Origin: Anaeramoeba flamelloides
Taxonomy: Eukaryota; Metamonada; Anaeramoebidae
Assembly (NCBI GenBank): GCA_027625915.1
Contig: JANTQA010000070.1
Location: 12,405,001-12,469,000, forward strand
Reading direction: 5' to 3'
Length of the DNA: 64,000 bases
Below are positions 35,669 to 47,766 of this stretch, in pieces. A program made the translations under genes and the position numbers. Every line of letters begins with the position of its first letter. The first letter of the stretch is position 1. The notes below the pieces were generated by a model. That model was not told the origin of the DNA and searched no databases. It saw only the letters and a program-made list of their open reading frames with translations.

Positions 35669-36126
35669 TTTTGATAATTGAAGAAAAATATGAAAAAATG
35701 GAGGAAAAAATGAATATGATTTGATTTTTTCTTTCTTTACTTCATCAGAAAACTTCTTTTAAAGAAAAAGAACACTCTTTTTTCAATTATAGATCACACT
35801 TATTTTTCAATAAAACATTTCAAATTGCTTTTCTACTCTTTTTTTTCAATTTTTACCTTTTCTAGTCAGTTTCGTAAAAAAAGAGTGTTTTCATGATACA
35901 CAAAAGTAGCAATACTATCACCCCAAGGTTTGATTTGATTTTTTTTAATCTGGATATTTGAATCCAATAATCTGTTTTCAAAAAGAAACACATTGCTTTA
36001 CTGATGATTTAGTTTTTGTTTTTTTTTTCAATCAAAAAAATTAGAAAAGAGACTATTTATTAGAAGATTTTCAAAATCAGAAAAAAACATTACCAATTTT
36101 CGAAATTCAAAAAAAAACATTTTTTT

Positions 36127-37150
36127 TTAATACATCAAGTTAAGAAATTTTGGAGAGGAATGCTGAAAATTAGTCACTGTTAAGAACACACAATATACGC
36201 AGGTTTTATGTTTGATCGGCTTCGGATGTTTCTTAATAAGCGTAAAATACAATAGTAAATAGAAACTCATTGAAAAGTTGGAACGATCTAGTTTGTCTCT
36301 GTGGGATTTTAAACCAAGTTTTATCCTTAATGGATGAAAATGTAACATTTAACTTCAATGTTTAAAATGACTCCATTGGTATACAAAAGATCCTTGGGAG
36401 AACAAGTTCTTCATCAAACCATTAAAAAATTACAAATTAATTGTATTGGGCAAAATGTGTTTCTTTGTTTTCGTTTGTTTGTTTTTTTATTGTTTTAGAT
36501 CCGAGTTAAAAAATAAATAGCATCTCATATTGTTTCATTTGTTCAACAGTCACCTTTTATCTTTCCTCGTTTTGGTTCTCCTTCCAGACTCAAAATAATG
36601 AGATTGTTCTAGTGCTAAGATGATATTAATCGTCGTTCTTCGAACTCCTCAACATAATCTTATATCACTTCGAACAATATCATTATTTTGAGTCTGGAAG
36701 GAGAACCAAAACGAGGAAAGATAAAAGGTGACTGTTGAACAAATGAAACAATATGGGTTGCTATGTATTTTTTCAACTCGAGATCTAACTTTTCGAAACA
36801 AAAAAAAGGAAAAATAAAACCAAGCAAACAAAAACAATTACAAAAAATAGTTTACTATTTTTTACTAATACTTTGAAGTACTTGTTCTCCAAAGGATCTT
36901 ATTCTCACAATTGAGTTTATAAAAACATTGAAGTTAAATTTTACATTTTCATCATCGGTGACAAAACTTGGTTTAAATTTTATAGAGATAAACTAGATCG
37001 TTCATCCATTCAATGAGATCTATTTAACCTTGTATTTTCCTTTTATCAGCCAATTCTTGAAACGATAAAACTTAAAAATCTGCATGCATCTATTGGCGTT
37101 CTTAACAATTACTGATTTTGAACATTCCTCTAAAATTTCTTGACTTGACA
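36127..37150. repeat. 1-kb imperfect palindrome
   Basis: The centre is near 36640. The inner arms 36527-36609 and 36672-36754 match at 82 of 83 positions by my count. Outer arms continue to about 36127 and 37150 with more differences: AACTTCAATG against CATTGAAGTT, and AACTAGATCGTTC against its complement. No transposase or coding frame was seen. It lies upstream of the RCC1-BTB gene. Confidence 0.8.
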
Positions 37151-40100
37151 TAGTAAAAAAAATGTTTTTTTTTTCTTTTTTTTTCTTAAAAGATCATTTA
37201 TTTTTTTCACCTTTCCAAAACCTCTTATTAATGGTTTCTTCTCTCTTTTTTCTGAGAAAAAAGAGAAGAAACAAATTTTTTTTTTTTGAGAATTGAGTTT
37301 CGTTTTTTTTCAAAAAGAGAAAAAAACCATGTTTGTATATGGACATTGTTTTCAATAACGAAATGGAATTTATTCGATTTCCAAACAGTACGCATTATTT
37401 GATGGACTTTTTTTTTAAACTTTGTTGGAACTAATTATTTGGTTCTTTGAACCAAATTATTAGTTCAAAGAGTTTTTAATTGAGACGTGTCCTCTTTTGG
37501 GATTTATGAGATTAATAACGTCGCAAAAAAAGTTGTAAAAAATATTTTCAAACTCTTCTAAAATAACTTTTAATAACATTTCTAGAATCGAAATTATTGG
37601 TAAAAGACAAATTATTTTACTTTGTTAGAATTCGAAATAAGAAGATCAGAAAATTTTCAAACTTTGCCTAATTACTAAAAGATTTCCCTAAATCATTCCA
37701 CATAGACTATAGTGTAATAATAACCTTTTTAGAGAGACAATCTCTTTCTTATCTGTAGTTATCAAAATTTATTTACTTAAATTTTCCCAAATAAAATGTT
37801 TGAGTTTAAAAAAAAATATATAGCTTCATTAGGGATTCTGATCTAATCGAATATGGGCAAAAAAAAAAAACAAATAAATAAAAAAAGTCCACATATTACA
37901 GGATATGATTTGAAAACAATTGACAAAAGGATCAGACCGAAAATGATAATAATTTTTTTTAATTTCAAAAAACTTTGAAAAATTAATATATCATTTTTGC
38001 TCAATTAGAGATAGCAGTAAAAAAGTTTTTATTGAACTCTTTTTATCCAATTTACGGGTATTAGAATTATAAATGAGTAAAAATTTTCCCTTCCATTTCT
38101 TTTTCCTTTTACAAATAGAGTCACAAACTACAACTTACTTCATTTGGGGACCCTTATTTAGATAAACAAAATCATGAGGAAAAGGAAGTGGAAAATTTTC
38201 CCATTTACTATTCAAAGACCATTACGATTATTTTCCAATTAAAAAATGAAAATATTTAGTTTGCATCTCAAAATATTTTTCTAGTCTTCAAGATGAAGAA
38301 AATCCAAAGATCTTTACAATATCATTTAGAAATGATATTTTTCAACAATAAATTAAACTTTTTTTGTTAACTCTGTAACAAAATTCATTACTCGGCTAAT
38401 TTGATTGTAACAATAATAATCAATATCCATTTTCGACATTGAAATAAAAATTTTCATTTATTAATTCGAAAATGGCAGTATTGTTTTTTTTTGTATTTAT
38501 TCGAATTGAAAGATTTGGTTATTGTAGATTTTGGTGTTGATTTGTTTAAATTTGATTGAATTAGATCTCTTTTATGAGGAGTTTGGTATTGGAAGTTGTA
38601 GAAAAACACTTTGATAAATGATCTCTTTGACATATTGTTTGATTTGAAGCTATAGTTATACTGAACTGTATTTTTCATTAAACACAAAATAAAACCCAAA
38701 AATCACAGCAAAAAGAAAAAAAGAAAATAGTTAAAAAAAAAAAAAAAAGCAGTTATTTACAAAAAACAATATATATATAATTTTCAAAAATACAAATAAA
38801 AAAAATGAGCAGGGTTATTTAACATACTGTAGTTGTTAAATAAGAAAAAGAATAAGGGAAATTTTTTAAAAACAATAAAAAGTCAAAATTTTTTCGCATT
38901 CCTTTTGCAAATACCAATAAGAAGGAAAGATCCTACATACTTTAAACAATAATACTCTATTTGAAATTCAAAGGGTAAAAATTGTCTTCTGTTTTACAAT
39001 TCAACACTAACAGGTGATTTAGGGTTCTTAAATCATCAAACGTATACTAACAATTAGCCTCAAAAAGACCAAACAAATAAAATGAGTTCACAAATTACAA
39101 TCTATTTCTTTACAAGTTTCTGGGATAAATAAGAAAACTAAATGGACACTAAAAATTTTTCCCCATTCATTATCCAAATTGTAATCTGAAGAACAGATCC
39201 GAGATATTTGCAATATTTCTGTTATTTGAAATTAAAAGGGTATTAAATTTTATGCTTAATTTCATTCTAAAATTAATAATAACAAAAAAAAGAAAGGATG
39301 AGTCAATAGTTAAAAAGGCTTGGTATACTACTATTGAAAATTCAATCAATTATTCTTTTTCCCATAATTTTTAAATTTTTTGTTTGAAAAACTTTTGAAA
39401 ATGGAAAAACCAACCGATTAAATTTGATAAAATAAGAATTATAACAACCAGTTTCTAAAATATTTTCAAAATTGATCCCATCCTAAAAAGATAATAATTT
39501 TTTCCGAGTTTGGTTAAATTTTCCAACTTGACTTTTTACAATTGGATTTTCTTCAAAAGAAAAGAAAGATTGTCTCATTCAATTAAAACAACTCCTTACT
39601 GGAAATTGGTTTTAGTTTATCCCTTTTATCAAAATAATTTTTTATTTTTTGTACATAAAAATTAGTTTTTATTTTCGAAATTTAAAATTCTACAAAACAA
39701 ACAGTGAAATCTTTTTTCTTTTTATGAATTTGTCAAATTACAAATTCCTTTTCCAAAAACCCATCTTATTTTTGACCGAATTATTGTTTGATTTTATAAG
39801 TAGACTTTTTTTCTTTTAAAATATTTAATTTTAACTCCACTCAACAATTTTCCTCAAAAATTTACAAAAAAAATACCAAACAACAAACCAATTCATAAAA
39901 CACTCTTTTGAGCATTTTGAGGGAAGTATTTATTTTAAAAAAATATTTAATTTTTGCAAATAAAATAATCTACAAAATAATAAGATTTGAAAAATAAAGG
40001 TAGTGAATAATCTGTTGAGTTCCAAGAAACTTGAATAAATAATCTTTTTGGTAAACTAAAAAAGAAATTAAAATTCCCAAATTACGAATTCCGATAACAA

Positions 40101-40428
40101 ATTTAATTTTCTTGATCCAAACAGAATTTATTGTTTCAAATACAATCCAATTAAGCTCTCATTTCACTTTGTAATTTTTCAGATTTGATTTTCGAACAAA
40201 AAAATCTTTTTTTAAAAAAAGTCGAAAAAATAATTCTAGGAAAAAAAGTAACTGAGATTCATTCCAAAACAGAATCGCCATCAAATTTCTGGTTTCTTTT
40301 TTAAATGTTCCAAGTACCAAAAAAAAGTAAAAATTTTCCAATAAAAAGAAATATTTCGAAAACATTAATCATTAATTTTTCATAATTAAATTTTTTTAAT
40401 ATTAACTTGTAATATAATATTATACAAT
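37151..40428. other. Intergenic region upstream of the propeller gene
   Basis: It contains two family H repeat copies (about 38050-38215 and 39055-39170, each with a CACAAACTACAACTTACTTC-like core). The rest is A/T-rich DNA without a recognisable gene. Confidence 0.45.
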
Positions 40429-41607
40429 ATGAAACTCTTATTTATCTTTTTCTTGCTTTTCACAATTACCTTGGCTAGTGGAATCCCATTAGGGCCAACT
40501 CCAGTGATGCCAACTGTCTCCTCAGACATCACAGTCATCAGCGCCTTACCTATGCCTTACCCCGAAGAGATTGCAGTTGATCCAACCGAAACCTTTTATT
40601 TGACTGGAACCGCCAATGGATATGTTTACAAAGTTTTACTTGATACCAACGAAATCACCACTCTTATGACACCAAAAGATTTCAATCCAGATTACTTTGC
40701 CGAATTCGATGATGAACAAGTTGCCGCACACTGTACTGGAGCCCAAAACGAAACACATCTTCTTGAACCTGTTTGTGGACGTGTTCTTGGAATCAAATTC
40801 TACACAAATGCCAAGAAAGTCTACATTGTTAATACCTATTTCGGAATCTGGGAATACAAATTCAAAAAAAATGGAAAGGACAAAGCAAAAAACATTTTCA
40901 GACAAACTGGCGTTTTCTTGAATGACGTTTATAGAATTGGCGACAAGCTCTATTATACCAACTCTCACACAAGTATTCAAAGATTTGCAGTTGTTAGCGT
41001 TGTCTTAGATCCAAACCCAATTGGACAAGGATCTTTCAATGTCTTTGATATGGAAACAAATGAACATACAACACTCATCGATGGATTATTCTTTGCCAAT
41101 GGTATCACAGTCTCATCTGACAAGAGGTTCTTTTATATCTCAGAAACAGATGCCGCTAGAGTTATCAAATACGAAATTGCAACAGGTGAAACCTCATACC
41201 TCGTTGAAAACCTTCCTGTTCTCACTGATAACATCTATCTTGAAAAATCTGAAGAATGTGAAGACAGAGAAGACAATGAAGAAGAATGTGAAAATGATGG
41301 TACACTTCTCGTACCAGGTTACTACAGACTCGAAGATCTTGACAATTTATTAAAAGACTTTTCGGTCATGGCTGAATTCCTTACCCAAAATTTCTATACC
41401 GTCGTCATCCCTACTTTCAAAACCTGGATCAAACCAGTTGGAACAATCTGTGAAGTTGACGAAGCTACAGGCGAAATCACAAAGGTCATTTTCTCCAACA
41501 ACTTCAAATTCTTACTCGCTGCCTCTGCTCACAAACTCTCAGGAAACCAATATATCACAGGATCTGTCTTTTATCCAATGGTCTTCCGCTTCCAATTAAA
41601 CGAATAA
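40429..41607 (+). CDS. Secreted strictosidine-synthase-like (APMAP-type) beta-propeller protein
   Basis: A single open frame of 392 residues. It starts with a clear signal peptide or anchor, MKLLFIFFLLFTITLASG. Family landmarks follow: CGRVLGIKF, a LNDVYRIGDKLYYTNS segment, then DGLFFANGITVSSD, ISETDAARVIKYE and NLPVLTDNI. The last two resemble the FANG...ET...RI and LPG.PDNI elements of the strictosidine synthase/APMAP propeller. Members include alkaloid synthases and esterase-like lactonases; the reaction cannot be read from the sequence. An acidic Cys-containing insert (about residues 282-297) is unusual. There is no intron, and codon use is visibly richer in G and C than the surroundings. 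The next sequences on both sides are repeats, so the context gives no pathway. Confidence 0.82.
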   Translation: MKLLFIFFLLFTITLASGIPLGPTPVMPTVSSDITVISALPMPYPEEIAVDPTETFYLTGTANGYVYKVLLDTNEITTLMTPKDFNPDYFAEFDDEQVAAHCTGAQNETHLLEPVCGRVLGIKFYTNAKKVYIVNTYFGIWEYKFKKNGKDKAKNIFRQTGVFLNDVYRIGDKLYYTNSHTSIQRFAVVSVVLDPNPIGQGSFNVFDMETNEHTTLIDGLFFANGITVSSDKRFFYISETDAARVIKYEIATGETSYLVENLPVLTDNIYLEKSEECEDREDNEEECENDGTLLVPGYYRLEDLDNLLKDFSVMAEFLTQNFYTVVIPTFKTWIKPVGTICEVDEATGEITKVIFSNNFKFLLAASAHKLSGNQYITGSVFYPMVFRFQLNE

Positions 41608-41841
41608 ATTTATTCATGTTCTCTTTTATAAGATATTTTTTGATCTTTTTTATTATTTTTTGAACTTTTACAATATTTTTTAAAATTTTTGGAAATTTGA
41701 AAGATAGACAAAATAAAATTTTAGATTTTTTTTAAACTTTTTCATTTTTTGACTTTTTTATATTAGTTTTAAAATACCTTTTCAAGTTATTAAATAGATT
41801 TTATCAGAACAATCATTTTTTTTCAATAATTAAAATAAAGC

Positions 41842-42315
41842 TACAGTGATCAAAAAAATCCGTCCAAAACGACTATAATCCGTTTTTCAAAATATTATCT
41901 GTGATTTTTTTTTATTCTTGTATCAAGGCAACATCCAATCTACTACCAAATAGTATACCTAAGTTCAAATTAATTTTGAAAGTTAAGGTCTGGTTATTTT
42001 TAGTAAAATTTAAATTATACAAATAGTTGAAAATTTTCCATAATATTCTCAATTTTTTTGAATTTTTTTTGTTTTTGATTAAAATTTTCTCAAAAATTTA
42101 CTCTATTTTTTGAGATAAACTTTGCAATTTGATCCTTCATTTTTAGAATTTCTTTTTATATAATAGAACTTTAAGAAACCAATACCATATTTTTTTTTAG
42201 GGTTTATTATTGGTTTCTTTGATTGGTTAATGTTTAGTCTACTATAACAAAAAAACACGCTTTTTATTTTGAAACACGGATTAAATTTTTTTGCATGCTT
42301 TATTTTGACAACAGT
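41842..42315 (-). mobile_element. Tc1/mariner-like MITE, family C, copy 2
   Basis: It begins TACAGTGATCAAAAAAATCC and ends TTTATTTTGACAACAGTA. It is the reverse complement of the 16836-17294 element along most of its length. Confidence 0.7.
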
Positions 42316-42369
42316 AAAAACAAGTTTTATTTAAATAGAAAATCAAATTTCAATTATTTTATGGTATTT

Positions 42370-42637
42370 AAATCTTTGATTAATCAATTATTATTGGTGA
42401 AATTTCAACAAATTTGTCAATAACACTTTTTTATTTGACTCATTTTATTATTTTGTACACACTGATTTTTATTTTTTTGTTTTTTTTTTCTTTTATTTGG
42501 ATAATGATTGTCACATACTAAAAGAAAAATCTTGTTCAACCAAAATAAGATTTACTCTTTGGGAAAAAAAAAAAAAAACAAATTGTTGAGATTTTTTTTT
42601 CCTATTTTTGATTTTGGGTGTGTCCAAATGTTTGGAA
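42370..42637 (+). mobile_element. Family B element, truncated copy
   Basis: It carries the second half of the family B element, from the TTGATTAATCAATTATT core to the terminal GTGTCCAAATGTTTGGAA. The first half is missing. Confidence 0.55.
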
Positions 42638-42661
42638 TTGCAGTTCAAAAACTAAACCACT

Positions 42662-43160
42662 TTCCAGCCAAAGAACCCCGATTTTAAAATGTGAGTTGCA
42701 TGTATTAAAAGGCTTCGAATTCATATTAAAAGAAAAAATTATTTTTTAGAAATTTAAAAATTGAAATTATTTTTTCTAATTTTTAATTTTTTAACTTTTT
42801 TTTAATTTTTCGATTTTTTAGATATTTCAAGATCGATAGTTACTAGTAAAAACATGTCGTTCTAATGTTATTTAAAAAGTGAAAATGATGTTAGAGAAAT
42901 CGATATTGATTCCTCAGTGGGATGATATTTGATCTTCAATTTGAAGATCAAAATGAATATTGTTGTTTTTTTGGATTTTTCTGAAAGGATTTTCGTTTTT
43001 CAATTTTTTAAGAAAATATATAGATTGATAAATTTTGATTCACTTGTATATCATATATTCTCTAATGTGTAATATTATACTTTTTCCTTTTTTATTTACC
43101 AATGGTTAATTCTCAATATTAACTAATATTGGGAATTTTTTATTTGGTTACTTTGACAGA
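42662..43160 (+). repeat. Dispersed TIR repeat, family G, copy 4
   Basis: It starts TTTCCAGCCAAAGAACC and ends GGTTACTTTGACAG, a recognisable inverted pair. The interior has TTTGATCTTCAATTTGAAGA and ATCAAAATGAATATTG. Confidence 0.6.
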
Positions 43161-44126
43161 AAAATGGTTATATATATCGTGAAATGATAATAATCAGAAT
43201 AATAATTGATATTTCAATAAAGTTTTATAGGTAACTAATTATCTTTAAATTCATACTTTATAAGAAATATCCCAATTTTATTGATTATCCAATGACAATC
43301 AAACAAAAAATAATAAATAAAAAAGCCTTAATATAGTCGTAAGTAGGTAAATGTAACAAAGGGTAATATTAAATAGTATCCAAATAAACCATATTATACT
43401 TTTTTGAAAAATTAAATTTATTTTTATACGAATTAAATTTCAACGAATATTAAAAATTGTTTCCTTTTCCAAACTTTCACTAGAAAAAAAAAATTCAATT
43501 TTCACAAATAAAAAAATAATGATAATATTGCCAGGAAAAAAATATTATAATCTTTCCAATCTTAATAAATAGGATCGTAGAAGCAGAAGGGGAAGAAGAT
43601 TTACAATAATTCAATTAATGAAATAAATTGAAAACAAAAATTTTTGGAAAAAAATAAATTTAATAAGCTATAAATAAATAATAATGATTTTTAACAAAAT
43701 AAAAAATTTTTTTCTAAATATTTTGGTTATTTTAAAAAAAATAAACCTATTGAACCAAGTTAAATCATTTTTAAGTTTTTAAAAATTACTAAATAAAAAA
43801 TTTATAAGTGGTCAAAATAAATATATTCATTTCCATTTTTTTTATATTGGGAAAGAAGTGTAATTTACACTTTAAATACCACTATAAGCTAAATTTCAAA
43901 AATAGGGGCAGATTATTCATCAAAAAAAAAATTTTGTTTAATTTTTTTTTTTTTAATAATAGTGTATTTTACTAGAGAGATTAGAGAGAAGAATCAATAA
44001 AGATTAATAAATAAAAACATAGGGTAATCAATTTATTTTTTGAAAGACAAATGAAAAAAGAAAGAAATAATAAAGAAAAAGTTTGCCCTTAATTTTGAAA
44101 GAAAAAATATAATAAAAATAATCATT
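43161..44126. other. A/T-rich intergenic DNA
   Basis: No gene or clear repeat was seen. A short match (GCTAAATTTCAAAAATAGGG at about 43890) recurs near 46000-46030 on the other side of the Tc1 element. Confidence 0.35.
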
Positions 44127-44330
44127 TAAAGTCAGTTTCACTTTTAAGACACAAACTTTCAACGAAATTTAAGGCACAAAAAAATCTCAAATTAAGGCAC
44201 AAAATTTGGAATTTTTTTTTTTTTTTACAATTTATTTTTCTAGAATTTGGATTTTGTGCTTTAATTTGAGATTTTTTTTGTGCCTTAAATTTCGTTGAAA
44301 GTTTGTGTCTTAAAAGTGAAACTGACTGTA
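44127..44330. mobile_element. Family A MITE, copy 1 (at the Tc1 left end)
   Basis: A foldback of about 204 bp: GTCAGTTTCACTTTTAAGAC with CAAACTTTCAACGAAATTTA on one side and the complement on the other, ending ACTGACTGTA. It either inserted at the end of the transposase gene or is that end's own extended terminal repeat. Confidence 0.75.
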
Positions 44331-45696
44331 TTGATTCGCCATTCAACTGTACAACTAGTCTTAACCGCTTCTCCATTGAATTAATCAAATTTTCAATAAC
44401 TTCCCATTCAATATTTTTCCAAACTTTCCGAACGATTATTTCGAGTTTTCTTTCAGTATTGGGCGATTCTTTGCTAATTCTTTTACCCATTATACCCCAA
44501 AGATTTTCAATTGGATTAAGGTCAGGAGAATTTGGTGGCCAATTTTTCAAAACTAAGCATTTGTTTGATAAATATTCTTTTGTCGAATTGGAAGTATGGG
44601 CAGGAGCACCGTCTTGCATTAGTAACCAATTCCATTGTCCATATTCCTTATCCATATCAGTAAACACTCTACACCCCGAAATAATATTATTTTGGTAACT
44701 TTCTGAATTAACTATTTTGGGACATTTAATTAAAGTTGACATCCAGCTTGAGTTAATTCCACCAAAAAAAAACATAATTTTCTTCACATATTTCTCTTTC
44801 TCTCTATAAACAGAATCTTTTTTAAAAATGAAAAAAAGTAAAAAAACTTAAAGTACAATCAGTTTCACTTTTAAGGCACAAACTTTCAACGAAATTTAAG
44901 GCACATAAAACTCTCAAATTAACGCACAAAATTTTTAATTATTTTTTTTTAAAATTTATTTTACTAGAATCTGAATTTTGTGCCTTAATTTGATATTTTT
45001 ATTATGCCTAAAATTTCGTTGAAAGTTTGTGCCTTAAAAGTGAAACTGACTGTAAGAAAACTCAAAGAACAAAAGAAAAAAGAAAAAAAAAAATCAAATA
45101 CCATCATTTTCACCCCATTGTCTCCAAATAAACCTGTTTAGGCTTTCTAAATAAAACCAAGTCTCATCTGTAAAAACAACTTTTTTCCAATTGGTTTGTT
45201 TTTCCAAATGGTATTGAACAAACTCTAATCTTTTCATTTTTGATTGTTCTGTTAACTTTGGTTTAACTTTTGGAGCCTTGAATTTAAACTTTAATGCCTT
45301 TCGAATCCTCCAAACCGATGTTCCACTCATTTCAATATCGTGTGATTTTCTTTTAACAAATTTGATAATTTATCACAACTCAACTTTCTATCGTTCTTAG
45401 TTTCAAGTTCAATAATTTCCATAATTTCTTGTGTTTTAATCGGTTTTCTTCCAGTTGGTTTTGTTGATTCTATAGTTCTAAAAAAAATTAAAAAAATATT
45501 AACACAGGATAGGCACAAAATTAAAAATAAATAAAAAATACCCTTTAAAATCATATATATTCTCCCAATATCGAACTTTTTTAATAGTGATACCCAATTT
45601 TAAAGCAACTTTACTTCGAGAAAGTCCTCTATTTCGATGTTTAATAATTTTAAGTTTCAAAATCCTTTCATTGATTTCTTTTTTAATTTGATTCAT
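44330..45696 (-). pseudogene. Tc1/IS630-type transposase, DD34E, with introns and one frame change
   Basis: The minus-strand start is at 45696 (MNQIKKEINER), with a helix-turn-helix region (GLSRSKVALKLGITIKKVRYW). A 64-bp intron (45541-45478) joins in phase to a GRKPIKT segment. The catalytic core follows: VVFTDETWF, QDGAPAHTS and NWPPNSPDLNPIENLWG; 34 residues separate the second Asp from the Glu. A second intron, 45101-44802, joins D+E in phase and contains a complete MITE. The frame slips by one base near 45330 (LLKEN to MSGTSVWRI). The C-terminus runs into the terminal repeat without a clear stop. It is probably inactive now, but only lightly damaged. Confidence 0.85.
44854..45054. mobile_element. 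Family A MITE, copy 2 (inside the transposase intron)
   Basis: It runs from TACAATCAGTTTCACTTTTA to GTGAAACTGACTGTA, with foldback arms like the other copies. It lies wholly within the 300-bp transposase intron. Confidence 0.85.
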
Positions 45697-46045
45697 TTTA
45701 CTAAGGTTGAAAATAAAGAAAAAAATGAATTGAAAAAATGAGAAAAAATTGAATAAATAAAACATTAATTTTGTCTCTAATAGTAAATATTATTTATTGA
45801 TACTAATAAAAGTCGTATCAAATAATTAAAATAACTTTGTGTCTAAAAAGTGAAACTGACTGTAATATTTTATTACAATTAAATGAAAGAATTAAATTTT
45901 AATGGAATAATTATAAACTCTGATAGTTCAAAACCATTTTCATTTATTAAAAAAATGGTGAAATCTATTATTTACTCCAAAATTTTGAAAATAAATTCAA
46001 GTAAGCCAAATTTCAAAATTAGGGGAATGATATTTTTATAATTTT

Positions 46046-46230
46046 CAGTTGACTTCAAACTTTCAACGAAATTTAAGGCACAAAAAAAATCTCAAATTAA
46101 GGGACAAAATTCAAATTCTAGTAAAAATAAATTGTAAAAAAAAATTACAAATTTTGTGCCTTATTTTGAGATTTTTTTTGTGCCTTAAATTTCACTGAAA
46201 GTTTGTGCCTAAATAGTGGAACTTACTGTA
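46046..46230. mobile_element. Family A MITE, copy 3
   Basis: It contains CAAACTTTCAACGAAATTTA and its mirrored arm, and ends GGAACTTACTGTA. The left terminus is degenerate. Confidence 0.7.
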
Positions 46231-46322
46231 CTAGAATATGAATTTTGTGCTTTAATTTGAGATTTTTTATTTTGCCTTAAATTTCGTTGAAAGTTTGTGT
46301 CTTAAATTTGAAACTGGCTGTA
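46231..46322. mobile_element. Family A MITE, half copy
   Basis: Only the right arm is present (TTAAATTTCGTTGAAAGTTT, ending AAACTGGCTGTA), directly abutting copy 3. Confidence 0.65.
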
Positions 46323-46334
46323 AGGAAATGATTT

Positions 46335-46870
46335 TTAATAAGAGAAAGTGTGATTTTAGAGCAAATAAAATAGGCGATAATGGATCTCCTTGGAATATAA
46401 CAAGACCTTCTCCTTGATAATATTTTAAAAAAATTTTGATAATTTTATATAAAATAAACTTTTTATTGTTTTTCTAATTATTTTAAAACTTTTATTGAGT
46501 CAAAACATTTTGCTATATCAACCAATATATTTTATTTTTTTCATTTTTATTATAAGCTTTTCTTATTTTAAGTGTTACGAAATTTAATACAATTTTGTGA
46601 GTATAAATTTTTTACCAAAAAAAAATTGCAATTTATGAATAAAATCCCAAAAAGGGTTAAATTAGTTTATATAGCATTTTAAAACAATAATCTTTGTAAA
46701 CTTTGATTTATAGATATTGGTGTATATTTTAAAGCTACCCCTTCGTCTCCCTTTTTATGGATATATAGAATTGCTCTTTATTTGATATATTAGATTTTTT
46801 TACCAAAAAAAAAATGATTTATTTATTATATTGAAAAATATGTGTATTAATATTTGAAATATGATTTTAA
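46335..46870 (-). mobile_element. LINE reverse transcriptase fragment
   Basis: The minus strand encodes pieces of the same RT family as 30283-31520: HKKGDEGVALKYTPISINQS near 46760-46700, an FDSI motif A remnant near 46500, and FQGDPLSPILFALKS near 46410-46350. GDPLSP is the usual RT motif B. The frame is broken repeatedly. Confidence 0.7.
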
Positions 46871-47429
46871 TCATAAAAAATTTTAAAAGCCATTAACGAA
46901 TTATACTAAGAAGTTGTGTTTTTATTCTAATTTGAGAATTGATTTTTTGAAAATACAAATTCCTTAAAATATTATTCAATTAAGAAAATTTATACTGATA
47001 ATCCAAAATACAATTATTTTATTCCCAGAATTATTTGAATTGTATGAATAATTCTTGTGGATAAGAGCATACAATTTGTTCAAAAAAAAGTTTATTTTTG
47101 AAACTTTTTTTATATTTTTTTTCATTTTTTGAAAATAAGAAAACAACTTTTTTCAAACTTTAAAGAAAAATTTTTTTTTGTTTACCAGATATTAATTTCA
47201 TTGATCAAATTTTGTGAAATTTCTATTTAAATTTCCATTTTGGGAGGTTTTTAATCGGTTAGTACTTCAATTATTTTTATAGTTAGGGTTAGGATTAAAT
47301 ATTAAATAGTTCAAAATAACAACAAAATAAAAAATTTTTCTTTCAAAATCAAGACTTTCCAACATAAAACTAGTAATATGCTGCATCATTTACAAGAACT
47401 ACACATGACAACAAATTGTTGTTGATTTT

Positions 47430-47690
47430 TTGGTTATTTTTTAATGAAATTTTATTGAAAAAAAATTGAAATTAAATTGAAATTAAATTGAAATATTTAA
47501 TGAAATTAATTGAAATATCCTTGAAATAGTCAATGGAAGTTACCAGGAAAATTCAAGGAAATACTTAAATGAAAAATCAATGAAAAAGAATGAAAAATTC
47601 AGGAAAAATAATTGAAAATTAATTGAAAAAATATTAATTTTTATTGAGATGATATTGAATTCTGGTGAAATTTCATGTATTAAAGAAAAA
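47430..47690. repeat. Left subterminal repeat array
   Basis: Ten or more close variants of TTGAAATTAAA/ATGAAATT occur in about 250 bp, all in the same orientation relative to the element end. Confidence 0.65.
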
Positions 47691-47766
47691 AACTAAAGTG
47701 AAAAAAAAAATAACAAAAAAACAGATAGATATATTAGAAAATTAAAAATAGTCAGATATCCACTTA

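Larger units (their letters stand above)
44127..45866 (-). mobile_element. Tc1-type DNA transposon (probable source of the family A MITEs)
   Basis: The outermost ends are inverted repeats: TAAAGTCAGTTTCACTTTTA at 44127 and, read inward from 45866, TACAGTCAGTTTCACTTTTT. The left end carries an entire foldback unit (44127-44330), so the original left boundary could be 44127 or 44330. Between the ends lies a DD34E transposase gene. The TA at each end fits the Tc1/mariner target preference. Confidence 0.8.

Noticed and set aside
38454-38699. 81-residue minus-strand frame as a gene
   Set aside because: No recognisable domain, A/T-driven codons, no supporting context.
40636-41353. Alternative frames inside the propeller gene
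   Set aside because: They overlap a 392-residue frame with a signal peptide and family motifs.
44303-44698. Plus-strand 131-residue frame as a gene
   Set aside because: It is antisense to the Tc1-type transposase and begins inside the terminal repeat.
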